This document shows positions 45,048-56,629 of a DNA stretch of 64,000 nucleotides, piece after piece. Origin of the DNA: Okapia johnstoni (taxonomy: Eukaryota; Chordata; Mammalia; Artiodactyla; Giraffidae); contig CM044320.1 in assembly GCA_024291935.2 (NCBI GenBank), positions 50,100,001 to 50,164,000 of the forward strand, read 5' to 3'. Under the pieces are notes generated by a model. It did not search any database, was not told the DNA's origin, and was given only the letters and a program-made list of their open reading frames with translations. Numbering within the stretch: position 1 is the first letter of the stretch; each line of letters starts with the position of its first letter. The position numbers and the translations under genes are program-made.

Positions 45048-46415
45048 CAGTTCAGTTCAGTTGCCCAATCGTGTCCAACTCTCTGTGACCCCATGGACTG
45101 CAGCATGCCAGGCTTCCCTGTCTATCACCAACTCCAGGAGCCTACTCAAACTTATGTCCATTGCGTTGGTGATGCCATCCAACCATCTCATCCTCTGTCG
45201 TCCCCTTCTCCTCCTGCCTTTATCTTTCCCAGGATCAGGGTCTTTTCCAACGAGTTGGCTCTTCCCATCAGGTGGCCAAAGTATTGGAGTTTAATCTTCA
45301 GCATCAGTCCTTCCAATGAATATTCAGGACTGATTTCCTTTACAATGGACTGGTTGGATCTCCTTGCAGTCCAAGAGACTCTCAAGAGTCTTCTCCAACA
45401 CCACAGTTCAAAAGCATCAATTCTTCGGCACTCAGCTTTCTTCATACTCCAACACTCACATCTATACATGACTACTGAAAAAAACCATAGCTTTGACTAG
45501 ATGGACCTTTGCTGGTAAACTAACGTCTCTGCTTTTTAATATGCTGTCTAGGTTAGTCATAGCTTTTCTTCCAAGGAGCAAGCATCTTTTAATTTCGTGG
45601 CTGCAGTCCCCATCTGCAGTGATTTTGGAGCCTAAGAAAAGGTCTCTCACTGTTTCCACTATTTCCCCATCTATTTGCCATGAAGTGATGGGACCAGATG
45701 CCATGATCTTAGTTTTCTGAATGTTGAGCTTTAAACCGACTTTTTCATTCTCCTCTTTCACTTTCATCAAGAGGCTCTTTAGTGCTTCTTCAGTTTCTGC
45801 CATAAGGGTGGTGTCATCTGCATTTCTGAGGTTATTGATGTTTCTCCCAACAATCTTGATTCCAACTTGTGCTTCATCCAGCCTGGTGTTTCTCATGATG
45901 TACTCTGCATATAAGTTAAATAAGCAGGGTGACAATATATAGCCTTGATGTACTCCTTTCCCTATTTGGAACCAGTCTGTTGTTCCATGTCCAGTTCTAA
46001 CTGTTGCTTCTTGACTTGCACACAGATTTCTCAGGAGGCAGGTAAGGTGGTCTGGTATTCCCATTTCTTGAAGAAATTTCCACAGTTTGTTGTGATCCAC
46101 ACAGTCAAAGGCTTTGGCATAGTCAATAAAGCAAAAGTAGATGTTCTTCTGGAACTCTCTTGCTTTTTCAATGATCCAGCAGATGTTGGCAATTTGATCT
46201 CTGGTTCCTCCGCCTTTTCTAAATCCAGCTTGAACATCTGGAAGGTCATGGGTCGCGTACTGTTGAAGCCTAGCTTGGAGAATTTTGAGCATTGCTTGCT
46301 AACGTGTGAGATGAGTGCAATTGTGCAGTAGTTTGAACATTCCTTGGCATTGCCTTTCTTTGTAATTGGAATGAAAATTGACCTTTTCCAGTCCTGTGGC
46401 CACTGCTGAGTACAT
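45048..46415 (-). mobile_element. BovB (RTE LINE), long antisense copy
   Basis: Read on the minus strand, it has 276 open codons (46292-45462) covering much of the reverse transcriptase: QAGFRKGGGTRDQIANICW, CFIDYAKAFDCVDHNKL and, at the catalytic box, NADDTTL, where the Tyr of YADD is Asn. A frameshift near 45465 separates it from the C-terminal part (45469-45188). The 5' part is missing. It is the best-preserved BovB frame here but still dead by truncation and frameshift. No clear TSD was found. Confidence 0.95.
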
Positions 46416-46986
46416 CTGTGTAATTCTGGTACAGGAGTGTATGCATTTATAGTGCCCACAAAAACCTTATCTTTTGTCATCTACCCAATCAAGAAATCTA
46501 TGAGTCACCCTAGACTCCTCGCTGAAAATCAACTTTTACGTCCAATCAGATGCCAAGATCTAAAGAACTAACCTCATTAGTATCTCCTAAAAATATCTGT
46601 GATCTCCAACACTGCTGCAACTGCTTTACCTCAGGACCCCATTATGTCTTGGCTCAATTCAATAATATCCCTGTAGTCTCTCTTCCTCAGATTCTGCCCT
46701 TAGCTGTTCATTCTCTAAACTGCTAAAATGATTTTATTGAAATACAAACCCAACTATGAAACTCTCTTGCTTAGAAATCATCCAGTGGTTTCTTAAAATA
46801 GTCAGATGAAAGACCAAACTCCTTAATATGGCATTAGAGCCCTTCATGATTTGTCCCCTGAAACATTCAATATCTCACAGCTTGAACCCACTGCTACCAT
46901 CACATACTCTGCTCTATAGCCATACTGAGCCTTTTGCAGTTTACACTTTCTCTCTTCCCATCCTCTTTTGTTTTCCTACCACCTCT

Positions 46987-47165
46987 GCTTTCCCTGGTGG
47001 CTCAGCTGGTAAAGAATCTGCCTGCACTTTGGGAGACCTGTGTTCGATCCCTGGGTTAGGAAGAGCCCCTGGAGAAGGGAAAGGCTACCCACTCCAATAT
47101 TTTGGCCTGGAGAATTCCATGGGGGGTTGCAAAGAGTTGGACATGACTGAGAAACTTTCACTTTC
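46987..47165 (+). mobile_element. Bov-tA SINE with small internal deletion
   Basis: Normal head and Bov-A start, but 'agaattccatgg' passes straight to 'ggggttgcaaagagttggac', losing about 30 bases between two copies of 'ccatgg' present in intact elements. Confidence 0.88.
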
Positions 47166-47454
47166 ATCCACTACTTCAACAAGATTCAACTCAGCCATCA
47201 ATTACCTGCTTGTAGAGGCCTTTCCTAATTGTGTCTCTAAAGTAGAGCTCACCTTTTATATCTTGTGTCCACTTCTCATGATGCTTATTGCTATACTATG
47301 CTGTACTGACACATAATCGTTGGATTGCTGGTTTCTTCCCTCATGCACCATCCCTCTTCCCACTTCAAGTCTGTAATCACCCAGAGAAGAGGGACAATGG
47401 CTTCCTCATCTTATTCGTATCATACTGCTTACCAAGATATCCACAATTTAGTAT

Positions 47455-47729
47455 GCTGGTGCTGCTAAGTCGCTTTAGTCGTGTCCGACTCTGTGCGACC
47501 CCATTTACGGCAGCCCACCAGGCTCCCCTGTCCCTGGGATTCTCCAGGCAAGAACACTGGAGTGGGTTGCCATTTCCTTCTCCAATGCATGAAAATTAAA
47601 AGTGAAAGTGAAGTCGCTCAGTCGTGTCCGACTCTTTGCGACCCCATGGACTGCAGTCTACCAGGCTCCTCTGTCCATGGGATTTTCCAGGCAAGAGTAC
47701 TGAAGTGGGTTGCCATTGCCTTCTCTGAA
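47455..47729 (-). mobile_element. BOV-A2 SINE, antisense
   Basis: Two Bov-A units in reverse joined by 'aaaagtgaaagtgaagtcgc'. Perfect 10-base TSDs 'aatttagtat' at 47445-47454 and 47730-47739, inside the L2. Confidence 0.96.
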
Positions 47730-47775
47730 AATTTAGTATACACTTAGCAAATACTTGTAGAATAAATTAATGCAG

Positions 47776-49553
47776 AAAAATAGTTTATTTTTTTGCTTGA
47801 TTGTATAACAAATTGTACTTCTGGTGGATTTAAAACATTGGGTGGTCAAGGTTCAGAAACATGTATTTCAGAAACATTTATAAGCAAAGGAGTCATACAT
47901 ATCAGTTGGCTTTATCCTTATAATGTTTATGAGAGGGTACATTATATAAATTTGGTTTGCTGCCTTTATACAAAGTGAAACAAAAGTAACATATAACACA
48001 ATGAGACAAAACCATGATAATGACATACCTGTGTTTCTATTAGAGCCAGGGTCATATTCCATGTTTTTAATTGTAGTTATATAGTCTAGTAGGAAGAACA
48101 TTGAAAGTGAATTGAGATTCAGTAGCCCCAAGGACAGACATTTCATGAGAAATCAAACCTGACATTGAACACCAGTCTTTCATACTTCAAAAGCACCTGG
48201 GTCCTATGTGGGTATTAATTTGCATTGCATTACTGAGTTCATGTGTCATAATAATAAATGACTTACACTCATATAACAATATTTATGCCTCTTAACCATT
48301 CCTATAAAAATATTGCAAGGGTGAATGTATAGAGCATGTTATGATAATTTGAACACCTTAAGTAAAAAAAAAACTCTGTAAAACACATTTTCAATGTCAT
48401 CAGCTATTTTAGATTATAGACTAAGTAATGTCTGCTTTTCAAAAAACATGATGAGCTGGAAGAGAAATGGTAACATGAATATTTTGCAGGAAAATAATTG
48501 TGGAGTTCAGTGATAAAATTAGAAAGTATTTGAGGGCAGTGAAAGTGTTACTAAGCCAAAAGTTTATTGCACTTTTTGTACTTTGAAGAAAGTTAAGTAC
48601 AATAAACTTTATTGTAAAGAGATTGTATTTAATCTTTTATTATTGTGAGATTGTTAATATTTCATTAACATTGATAATAAGAATAAAACATAAGAAAACT
48701 TAAATTAGGAAATGTGCACAATCCTGAGAGCCAAAAAGACTGCAGTTTTTCTGAAGGGTGATGTTAGAACCTCTGCTAGGCAAGAAAAAAAAAGTAAATA
48801 TAATTAAAATTGTGAAAAAAAACACAGAAAACTGCTACAGGGAACAATCCATTTCTGACAAAAGGTATAGATTATATCTGCTGCTACTCCATGATTTTAC
48901 CTTTTATGTTTAAATTGACTTTTTCTTTTTGCTATTTGGGGATTAATTTAAATCCTTAAAAAAGAAATCAAAGTTCACTACAAATACAAGTAGTTCTTAG
49001 ATCGTAGAAAATGTTCTATACAAATTTACTTCATTTTAATTATGAAATTTCAGCATATGATACTTGGGGACAATATCTAATGTTCCCAGTTCCTTGGACT
49101 ATATAGAAAATTAAAAAATGGAACTGTCTTAATTATGCTTCCATATTGTAAGGACTCTTTTATTTCTTTATTAGACTCTATGTTCTCAGGGTCTGCCAAA
49201 TGCAGAATCCTTTATAAATGTTAGCTGAATGAAAGGTGACTCAAAATTGCAACTTTCTGAATTGATCATTAAGAGAAATTCTGAGCACTGTATTTTTGCA
49301 GTCTTCTGGAAAATCTAACAAAAAAGTCTAAATTATTTTATCAACTATGCCATGACATTTTTTCATTTAACATATTTTATTATTGAATTAATCAAGGGAT
49401 TATTTAATGTCTCTCTGTAAAACACAACTATATTTTATGTGTAAAAATCAGACAGTGTAACTGAAAAAAATCACTTAGATTAAATTGATGGGGAAATTGG
49501 GCTGAAGATGAGCATGATCATATTAATACTTTTATCATGCTCATTTATTTTAG
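47776..49553. other. Repeat-poor, AT-rich DNA upstream of a candidate exon
   Basis: About 1.8 kb in which I recognise no interspersed repeat, which is unusual in this window. It would fit an intron flank kept free of insertions, or be chance. Confidence 0.4.
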
Positions 49554-49734
49554 CCTAAACAACGAACATCTATTGTGTCTTCTCTGGATTTTCATCGAGC
49601 GAATCACAACCAAGAATATTTTGAAATCAACACATCTACAGGGTGTACAAGCTTTCCTTCCAACCCTCCAGTTAGTCCACTCACCTCTTCTGCAGCAACC
49701 ACAGAAGTCAAGAACAAGGAAACTGGCGATACAG
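49554..49734 (+). CDS. Candidate internal exon, unidentified gene
   Basis: The acceptor 'gctcatttattttag' precedes a 181-base segment and the donor 'acag|gtaaag' follows, a near-consensus site. The frame from the first base is open: 60 codons plus one base. It begins PKQRTSIVSSLDFHRANHNQ and continues as a polar, Ser/Thr/Asn/Pro-rich peptide ending KNKETGDTG, as in a disordered cytoplasmic or nuclear region. The flanks are repeat-poor and AT-rich, while the segment is richer in G+C. A second frame is also open but looks less protein-like. I do not recognise the gene. No partner exon is proven here, and an exon of a large gene with long introns would fit. Confidence 0.5.
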
Positions 49735-50262
49735 GTAAAGCTGTTCGTTTTATACAGCTATAGTTTTGAGTTTTTAAAACCAAAGCCTTTATGAGTTAGA
49801 GGAATTAAGAGGAATCTTCATACAGATCTCATTGTGTTTTTTGTTCACGGCTTCATGCAAGACTTTAAAGGCATCATCCAAAATGTGTGGAATAATGTAA
49901 TCATCAGCATATTTTCAGGTCTGACCTTTAAACAGAACAAAAATCTAACCTTTTAAAACTAGAAATGGTTTTGAATAGCGTGTTGTTATGATTTCAAAAG
50001 GTATTATGTCACCTACATGTCACATCAAAAATTTTAGAATAGACTGATATTTAGTAATAATGTAGAAGGATAATGCTGATTTGTTTTACGCTGAAAGGTA
50101 AAACTTTGAATTTCACAAAGTAAAATGTTTAAGATAGGCATTTATCTAGTTGGAAAAATAGCATTTTGTTATCTTACACATAGGTGGTTTTGTTATATGT
50201 TATACTTAAGAACCTGCATATAAAGGCATTAACACATGGTATATAATGAAGTAGAACAACTT
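49735..50262. other. Repeat-poor flank right of the candidate exon
   Basis: No interspersed repeat recognised. Confidence 0.45.
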
Positions 50263-50264
50263 TC

Positions 50265-50440
50265 TGAGTCAGTTCTGTCACTGATTTGCTGGATACTTTG
50301 CATCAAATCACTTAATTTCTCCGATCTTTGATTTGCTCCTCTGGAAAGGGGAGATAATATCTACTCTTTGGGTAGTTTTATTAATAAATGAGCTGATTTA
50401 TGTGAAGCATTTTGGAAACTATGAAACAGTGTTTTTATTT
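50265..50440 (-). repeat. MIR, antisense
   Basis: 'cagttctgtcactgatttgc' to 'cacttaatttctccgatctt', then 'aggggagataatatctactc' is MIR in reverse. Confidence 0.7.
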
Positions 50441-50933
50441 AGTACTATCATTATTGTTTAATATTATTTTTTATTCTTAAATACTATTACTGTATGAAAT
50501 CTATAGTCATTTTAAGAAAAGAAGAGCCAACTATACATCTGTACTCATGCTGAGATGGCTGACCTTTTCTTGACTTAAAAGCATAATCTAAATTAATGGA
50601 CAAATCTACTGTTTATTTTATAAATGATTTCATGCACAAAAAATTAATCATTATAAAAATGTCAAGTGTTAATAGAACAAAGACTAATACAGAACAACCT
50701 CACAAACAAATTGCCTGCTGCAAAGCACTTTTAATAAGTGGACCAATGAATTTATTATTATATAAAAGAGGCATTTCAAAAGTAGCCTGAACTATAGTTA
50801 AAACTTCCTACTTGTTAGGCAGTATATTATGTAATCTAAGTATCAACTTAAGAATCATCAAGAAAAGGTGGTAAAGAGGGTCTACCTTTGGAGGTAGACA
50901 GACTTGGATAATATGAATGGGTTAGCATTTAAC
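50441..50933. other. Unassigned AT-rich DNA
   Basis: Nothing recognised. Confidence 0.45.
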
Positions 50934-50944
50934 TAGAAAGATCA

Positions 50945-51101
50945 GTTCAGTTCAGTAGCTCAGTCCTGTCTTACTCTTTGCGACCCCTTGGACTGCAGTA
51001 CGCCAGGCTTCCATGTCCATCATCAACACCGGGAGCTTGCTCAAACTCATGTCCATCAAGTTGGTGATGCCATCCAACCATCTCACCATAGTATTAATAT
51101 G
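50945..51101 (-). mobile_element. BovB 3' terminal fragment, antisense
   Basis: 'gttcagtagctcagtcctgt' to 'ttggtgatgccatccaacca' is the end of BovB. Perfect 11-base TSDs 'tagaaagatca' at 50934-50944 and 51102-51112. A further short direct repeat, 'agtattaatatgtag' (51089-51103 and 51117-51131), lies at the right end. Confidence 0.88.
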
Positions 51102-51680
51102 TAGAAAGATCACCAAAGTATTAATATGTAGCAAATAGATTCAAGATGAGGTGAGATTGGAGGTAGGAAGCAACAGTGCCATCAACAATGGAAAATATAA
51201 ATGGATTCGAGAAACACAAGGAAAGAGTAATCAACAGGTCATGGCAACTGATCAGAGATGTGATGTGAGGAAGAAAAGTTCAAGAAAAGCCCTAAATTTT
51301 CTTGCTTAAGCAGATTAGTCAAATCTGACTGCCATTCTTTGAAACATGGAATTTTTTAGGTAAGAAGGAAGAGAGGGATGGGTCATGTAGTACCTAATAT
51401 ATGTCATTTTAAGGACTTTGGATTTCACTCAGAGTGAAATTGGGAGTCAGTTCAGGTCTTTCAGGAGAGTGACATGATGTAACTTCTATTTTATAAGAAT
51501 TGCATCAACTCTTGTGTTGAGAATGGACTGGAGAAGGAGGATAAGTGTGGAAGCAAAAGGAAAACTGCAATGTTTTTGTCCTAAACAATTGTAAGCATAA
51601 TTTTTAATGTCATCTGACATGAGAGAGGTCCTGGGAAGAACAGATTTGGTGAACAGGGAAAAATATCAAGAGTTCATTTT

Positions 51681-52413
51681 TTAAAATTTGAAGTATAGTT
51701 GATTTACAGTGTTGTGTTAATTTCTGCTATATAGCAAAGTGATTCAGTTATACATGTATGCACATTTTTAAAATTTATTTTTTCTATTATGATTTGTCAT
51801 AGGATATTGAATATAGTTCTCTATGTATACTGTAGGACCTTGTTGTTTACCTATTCTATATATGAGAGCGTATGTCTGCTAACCTTAACCTCTTACTCCA
51901 TCCCTTCCCCAAATCCTTCCCCCTTGGCAAACACAAGACTGTTCTCTAAATCCATGACTTGTCTCTGTTTCAGTAGATAGGTTCGTGTCATATTTTAGAT
52001 TCCACGTATAAATTTTATCATAGGATAATTTTCTTTCTCTTTCTTATTTAATTCGCTTAGTATATAATCTCTAGTTGCATCCCTGTTGCCGCAAATGTCA
52101 TTATTTCATTATTTTTATGGCTAAATAGTATTCTGTTGTATATTTGTACCACATCTTCTTTATCTGTTCATCTGTTGATGGACATGTAGGTTGTTTCCAT
52201 GTTCTGACTATTGTGAATAGTGCTCTATGAACATAGGGTTGCATGTATCTTTTAAAATTAGAGTTTTCTCTGGATATATGCCCAGGAGTGGGATTGCTAG
52301 ATCATATGGTAGCTCTATTTTTAGCCTTCTGAGAAACCTCCATACTGTTCTCCATAGTGTCCATACAAGATTGCATTCCCACCAACAGTGTAGGAGGTTC
52401 CCTTTTCTACCAG
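51681..52413 (-). mobile_element. L1 3' part, 5'-truncated, antisense
   Basis: 'ttgaagtatagttgatttac' to 'gaaacctccatactgttctc' and 'cattcccaccaacagtgtag' is L1 3' UTR and late ORF2 in reverse. Perfect 11-base TSDs 'gagttcatttt' at 51670-51680 and 52414-52424 mark one insertion. Confidence 0.9.
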
Positions 52414-52477
52414 GAGTTCATTTTAAGTAATATCTACCCATTAGATATCTGAATAGATGTGTCATGTAGGCAGCTGA

Positions 52478-52519
52478 ATGTTCACATTCTTTGTCTTTGA
52501 AGACAAAGAATGTGAACAT
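52478..52519. repeat. Near-perfect hairpin, 20-base arms
   Basis: The left arm 'atgttcacattctttgtctt' is followed by a two-base spacer 'tg' and its exact reverse complement. It lies in the ancient repeat just right of the L1 insertion. Confidence 0.95.
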
Positions 52520-52760
52520 CATCATTGTATACATGATATGGAGTGAATGTATATAGAAGATCAAAACCTGAGCTTGATGAAAGAGATGATAAAAGGCAAC
52601 AACAGCTAAGGAGTCTGAGGAGAAACAAGGTAGGAGGAAATCTGCTGAGTGTTGGAGAAAATGAAAGGGACCAAAGGTGTGACTCAAGGATGTTTGGCTC
52701 TCTTGACCTTTAGAAGGATGGAGTTGGTATTCTTATGATGAAAGCTTAGTTATGGATAAG

Positions 52761-54270
52761 AAACGCTATTGGATATTCAAGTAGGTAAGCTGAGTACATA
52801 GTTAAGACTGATTTTTCAGAAGAGTAGGACACAGAGGAAGCTATGAGATAATTTTATGTTTATTGAAAGTAAAGAGTATTGGTCAAAAAATATTGACAGT
52901 GTCTTAGCCCACAGTGAATGACCTATGAGTGCCGAGTTCCTCAGTGAAATTGTCAGGGACAGGTGTGTTGTGTATTATTGGGAGAAAAGAAACTGACAGT
53001 CAGTAAATAAAACATACTTCTTCTTTATGAAAAGTTATTTCCAGAAAGCTCTGCATATATGAAAATTTTCTGTGAGCTGGACACCTTTGAGTCCCTGCTA
53101 AAGACGTTACCTACCCTGGGTAACTAATTATCTCCAGTTCTGTTAGTAGTTTCAAACTATCACCTCTTACTGGATAAAACTGATGGGAGGGAGCAAATCT
53201 AAAAAGAGTAAAGTGGAAAAGTGTTCCTTTCCAAATGGGAGAAATAACAAAAACAAAAGCTTTTAAGTACACAGCAGCATAGGATGCTTTTCTGCAAGGG
53301 AGAAGAAACGTTTGAGGGCAACTAAAATTAGAATGAAGAAGGTGGTGTGGACCTTTTGTGCTGCTCAGGGACTGCCAGAGAGGCAAACAAGATCCTTCGT
53401 TTTAATTAGCTCACATTGACTGGAAATAGAACTCCTAAAGCTGAGTTAATCTTACTCTAGCAGCCACTGGACACAAGCAGCTGAGGAAATCTCTGGACTC
53501 CAGCCAGCATGAAGGCCAAAACTGAGCTGCTGAAATGGCCTTTGAGCTCCAAGCTCAGGATGGGCTGATATGGAGGGAGGATTAAGGGTTAGTGAGAATA
53601 ACGGGCAATTACATCTTCGAGGCTTATTGCCTTAGAATGTGCTTTATACAAATTATCTGAATTATTGCTTGTTAAATTCAGTGCTTTAAGTAGACCAGGA
53701 TTTTAGATAGCCAAAAGAAAAACATTTTTATATCAAATGTCATATATGTTTAACAATAAAATAAATTCTTAGTTCTTGATAATTCACGAAGTGCCTCTCC
53801 TACGCTTTCATTTTCCTATTTCCCATCTAATATCAAGTGACTTTTCTCCAGTGTCTTTCTGTGCACATTGCATATCACACAGAAGGCAGAGGTAAGTTAG
53901 TAGATGCTTGACAAAGAAATAAAATATTGAGTTTTACAATATTAAAAAATATGAAAACATATAGTTAGCTGTTGTAGTAATGTGGTTTAGGTAGTGCATA
54001 CAATCAGGTGGAAATTTGTTATTCTAGGTGAAAATAGTTGAAATGAGACTATTGGTTTATTTGGGCAGCATAAAATAAATATAGTCACTAGGTACATTGC
54101 GTTATGAGAAAGCTCAGGGTGCTGGGAGAGTACCTAAGAAGGTGAATGATTTCATCTAGGGGTCTGCAAAGCTTTGCCATGGGAGAGTTGGGCTCTGAGA
54201 GGCAAAGAGGGCCTAACTAGGCCACGATCATGAGGGAAGATTGCTCTTCAAAGAAGGAATGGCATATTGT
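52761..54270. other. Unassigned DNA
   Basis: No repeat or exon recognised with confidence. Confidence 0.45.
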
Positions 54271-54274
54271 TAAA

Positions 54275-54366
54275 AATAACCCTGTGGTAAAAAACAGAAA
54301 CCAACATAATTCTATAAAGCAATAATCCTTCAATTAAACAAATAAATAAATTTAAAATTTAAAAAC
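54275..54366 (+). mobile_element. Bovine L1 3' tail fragment
   Basis: 'ccaacataattctataaagc' then 'aataaataaatttaaaattt' is the last part of bovine L1 with its tail. Confidence 0.55.
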
Positions 54367-55500
54367 AATTTAACATGAAACTACAGGTCCCAGAGAAAGG
54401 GGAGATGTGGCAGGAGCTGAGCCTTTAGAGGGAGAAGAAGGCCAATGGTTCAGGGCCTTCCTTGTAGGCTATTTTTATTTTTAACCTAAGAGCATAAGAG
54501 ACCTAAGAGCAATGAGAAGGTGTTGGTGGAAAGAAGTGATACAGTTTGCATCTTGCTATCTATGTTGCTCCTGTTTTCTTTGTGAACCTGAAGCAAGGTC
54601 ATCCTTGGAGAATAACCAATGAAGGCAAAAATTAAACAAGGAAATGTTTGAGTTAGCTTTTGCTCGAATACTTAACAAAAGGGTAGCATGAGTGGCCTGT
54701 GGGAAGCATTGGAGGAGAGATAGTAGGCTAGTAGGCTTGGGCATCCTTTCTGGTATACCTGCGGCCTTCGAGTGATGAATTTAAGCCAAGATCATTCTGG
54801 CCAGGGCTAGCTCTTATTGGCTGGCTCAGCTGAGTTCATCTCTCACTGGTTAGGTGGACCCTCTAAGTATGTGTGTCTGCCATCTGTCCACCCAAGGTTC
54901 TGGGGCAATTCTCCATTTGCCAAGCTGGCCCTATGGCAACCTGCTTGACTCTCAGCCCAGCTGCTTCTGACACCACAGGAAATTTGGGTCTCATTTGTAA
55001 TTTAGGAAAATAATGAGGACTCAGAAAAATTTATCTCTTGAAAAATTTCCTGCTATCAATTGTATTTGTGTGATATATGTGTGATTATTGTAGCTAAAAG
55101 TAAAACAGTAGGAGAAAAGCAGGCAGTAGCTTTTGTAATAGAGGGGAATTTCCAGGTCTGTGCTATGGAGAAATCTCCTCTCTACCCCTGTTAAAAACGG
55201 TTTCCAAACTGCTGAACCTTTTTCTCTATTCCCATCTTGATCTCTACAGTCTACTTTTGGGAGACCATTTCCCCCTTTTTGCTCTGCACCTGTCTATGTT
55301 GGCTGGTGCTTTGTGTATCCATGTGGACCCCAGCCTTTTTAACACAGACTTCTCTCATGCATACGGTGTAGTGAGCCAGCCCATGGCAGAACTTGTTCCA
55401 GATATCCTCCTGGGTAACTTACTACCTGTTTAACTGACCAGTTCTTTCTTGCCTACCTAGCTCTAGGCTCTCGTGATTTGAACTCTTCTAATTGACTCTT
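54367..55500. other. Unassigned DNA
   Basis: No recognised repeat; higher G+C than average at 54770-54980. Confidence 0.45.
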
Positions 55501-55504
55501 GGCA

Positions 55505-56275
55505 TCTGTGATAAGGAGAATTCTATGATGGCCCCATGATTCTCACTCCAACGCTTCTGTATCTGTACACTTTTGTGATGCTCCTCCTTTGAATGTGTGT
55601 GGGACCTGTAACTTGCTATTATACTCACCAGTGGCAAAGATGATGAAGTATCACTTTCAGAGTCATAATATGTTTTATGGCAAAGGTGAAGGGATTTTAA
55701 AGATGAAATTCAGGTCCTGATCATTTTAAGTTACTCAAAAGGGATATATCTTTGGTGGGCTTGAACTAATCAGGTGATTCCTTTAAGAAGGGGTCCATGC
55801 TACGCGCTAAGTTGCTTCAGTTGTGTCCAATCCCATGGACTGTAAACCGCCAGGCTCCTCTGTCCAAGAGAATTTCCAGGCAGGAATACTAGAGCGGGTT
55901 GCTATTTCCTTTGCCAGGAGATCTTCCCAACCCAGGGATCAAACCCATGTCTCCTGCATCTCCTGCATTGGCAGACTCCTTCCACCTGAAGGAGTCTAGA
56001 GGTTAGCAATTTGAAGGAACATCTTTCTCTGTCCGTTACTGGCTTTGGAGAAGTCAGTCACCCTGAGTACTGAAACTGCACCTTGAGCCTCAGATGAGAT
56101 CACAGCTCTGGCCAACACCTGGATTGTAGCCTGGTGAGGCCCTGTGCAGAGGACCCAGCTAAGCTTTGCCCAGACTCCTAATTCCAGTAAACTGTGAGAT
56201 AATAGATGTATATTTTTGTAAGCCACTGTTTGCTGTGATTCATTATGCAGAGATAGAAAATGAATACAATTTCCA
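55505..56275 (+). mobile_element. MLT1-type LTR split by Bov-tA
   Basis: An old MaLR LTR: 'gaattctatgatggccccat', 'ttatggcaaaggtgaaggga', a 'gggcttgaactaatcaggtg' block, then after the SINE 'agctctggccaacacctgga', 'actgtgagataatagatgta' and 'taagccactgtttgctgtga'. Confidence 0.75.
55799..55983 (-). mobile_element. Bov-tA SINE, antisense, gapped
   Basis: 'ctaagttgcttcagttgtgt' starts a reversed Bov-A unit that lacks the usual 'gactctttgcgac' part. The head ends early at 'gcattggcagactccttcc'. Confidence 0.85.
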
Positions 56276-56620
56276 GTGTTCCCTTGATTTGGGAGCAAGA
56301 GATTCTCTCCATCTGCTTGGTCTCAAGACCCCACCCCCCTGCCTGAGTTGTCACTAGTCCGTTGCTCTCAGTATGATGAGAGACATGACTGAAAGTGAAG
56401 AATTTGAAAATTGTCTCCTTTATTAAAGTGTATCCTGAAGCCCAACTCAATTAATGCATGTAGACATTATCCATCATATCATTTTCCCCCAAAATTATAC
56501 TTTTTATTTTAACAGGCACTAAGTTGTAAAGTTAAAATTCTAGTAGTGAAATGTTAAGACAAAAGCCAGAGAGTAGGAGACTCTTAGGGATCATGCAGAC
56601 CTGAAATCCCCATATTATTG
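56276..56620. other. Unassigned DNA
   Basis: Nothing recognised. Confidence 0.45.
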
Positions 56621-56629
56621 ATGCTTCTC

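Larger units (their letters stand above)
46490..47775 (+). repeat. L2 3' region split by two SINEs
   Basis: Order fits L2: 'ctaaactgctaaaatgattt', 'agaccaaactccttaatatg', 'agcccttcatgatttgtccc', then after the first SINE 'gaggcctttcctaattgtgt', and after the second 'tagcaaatacttgtagaata'. Confidence 0.7.
51135..52760 (+). repeat. Ancient LINE-like repeat split by L1
   Basis: Same class as 27.48 kb: 'aaggactttggatttcactc', 'agagtgacatgatgtaactt', 'gttgagaatggactggagaa', then after the L1 'tagaaggatggagttggtat'. The right piece also contains the hairpin at 52478-52519. Confidence 0.5.

Noticed and set aside
46828..47316. 162-codon plus-strand open frame
   Set aside because: It passes through L2, a Bov-tA with an internal deletion, and L2 again. 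It is a mosaic of repeats, not a gene.
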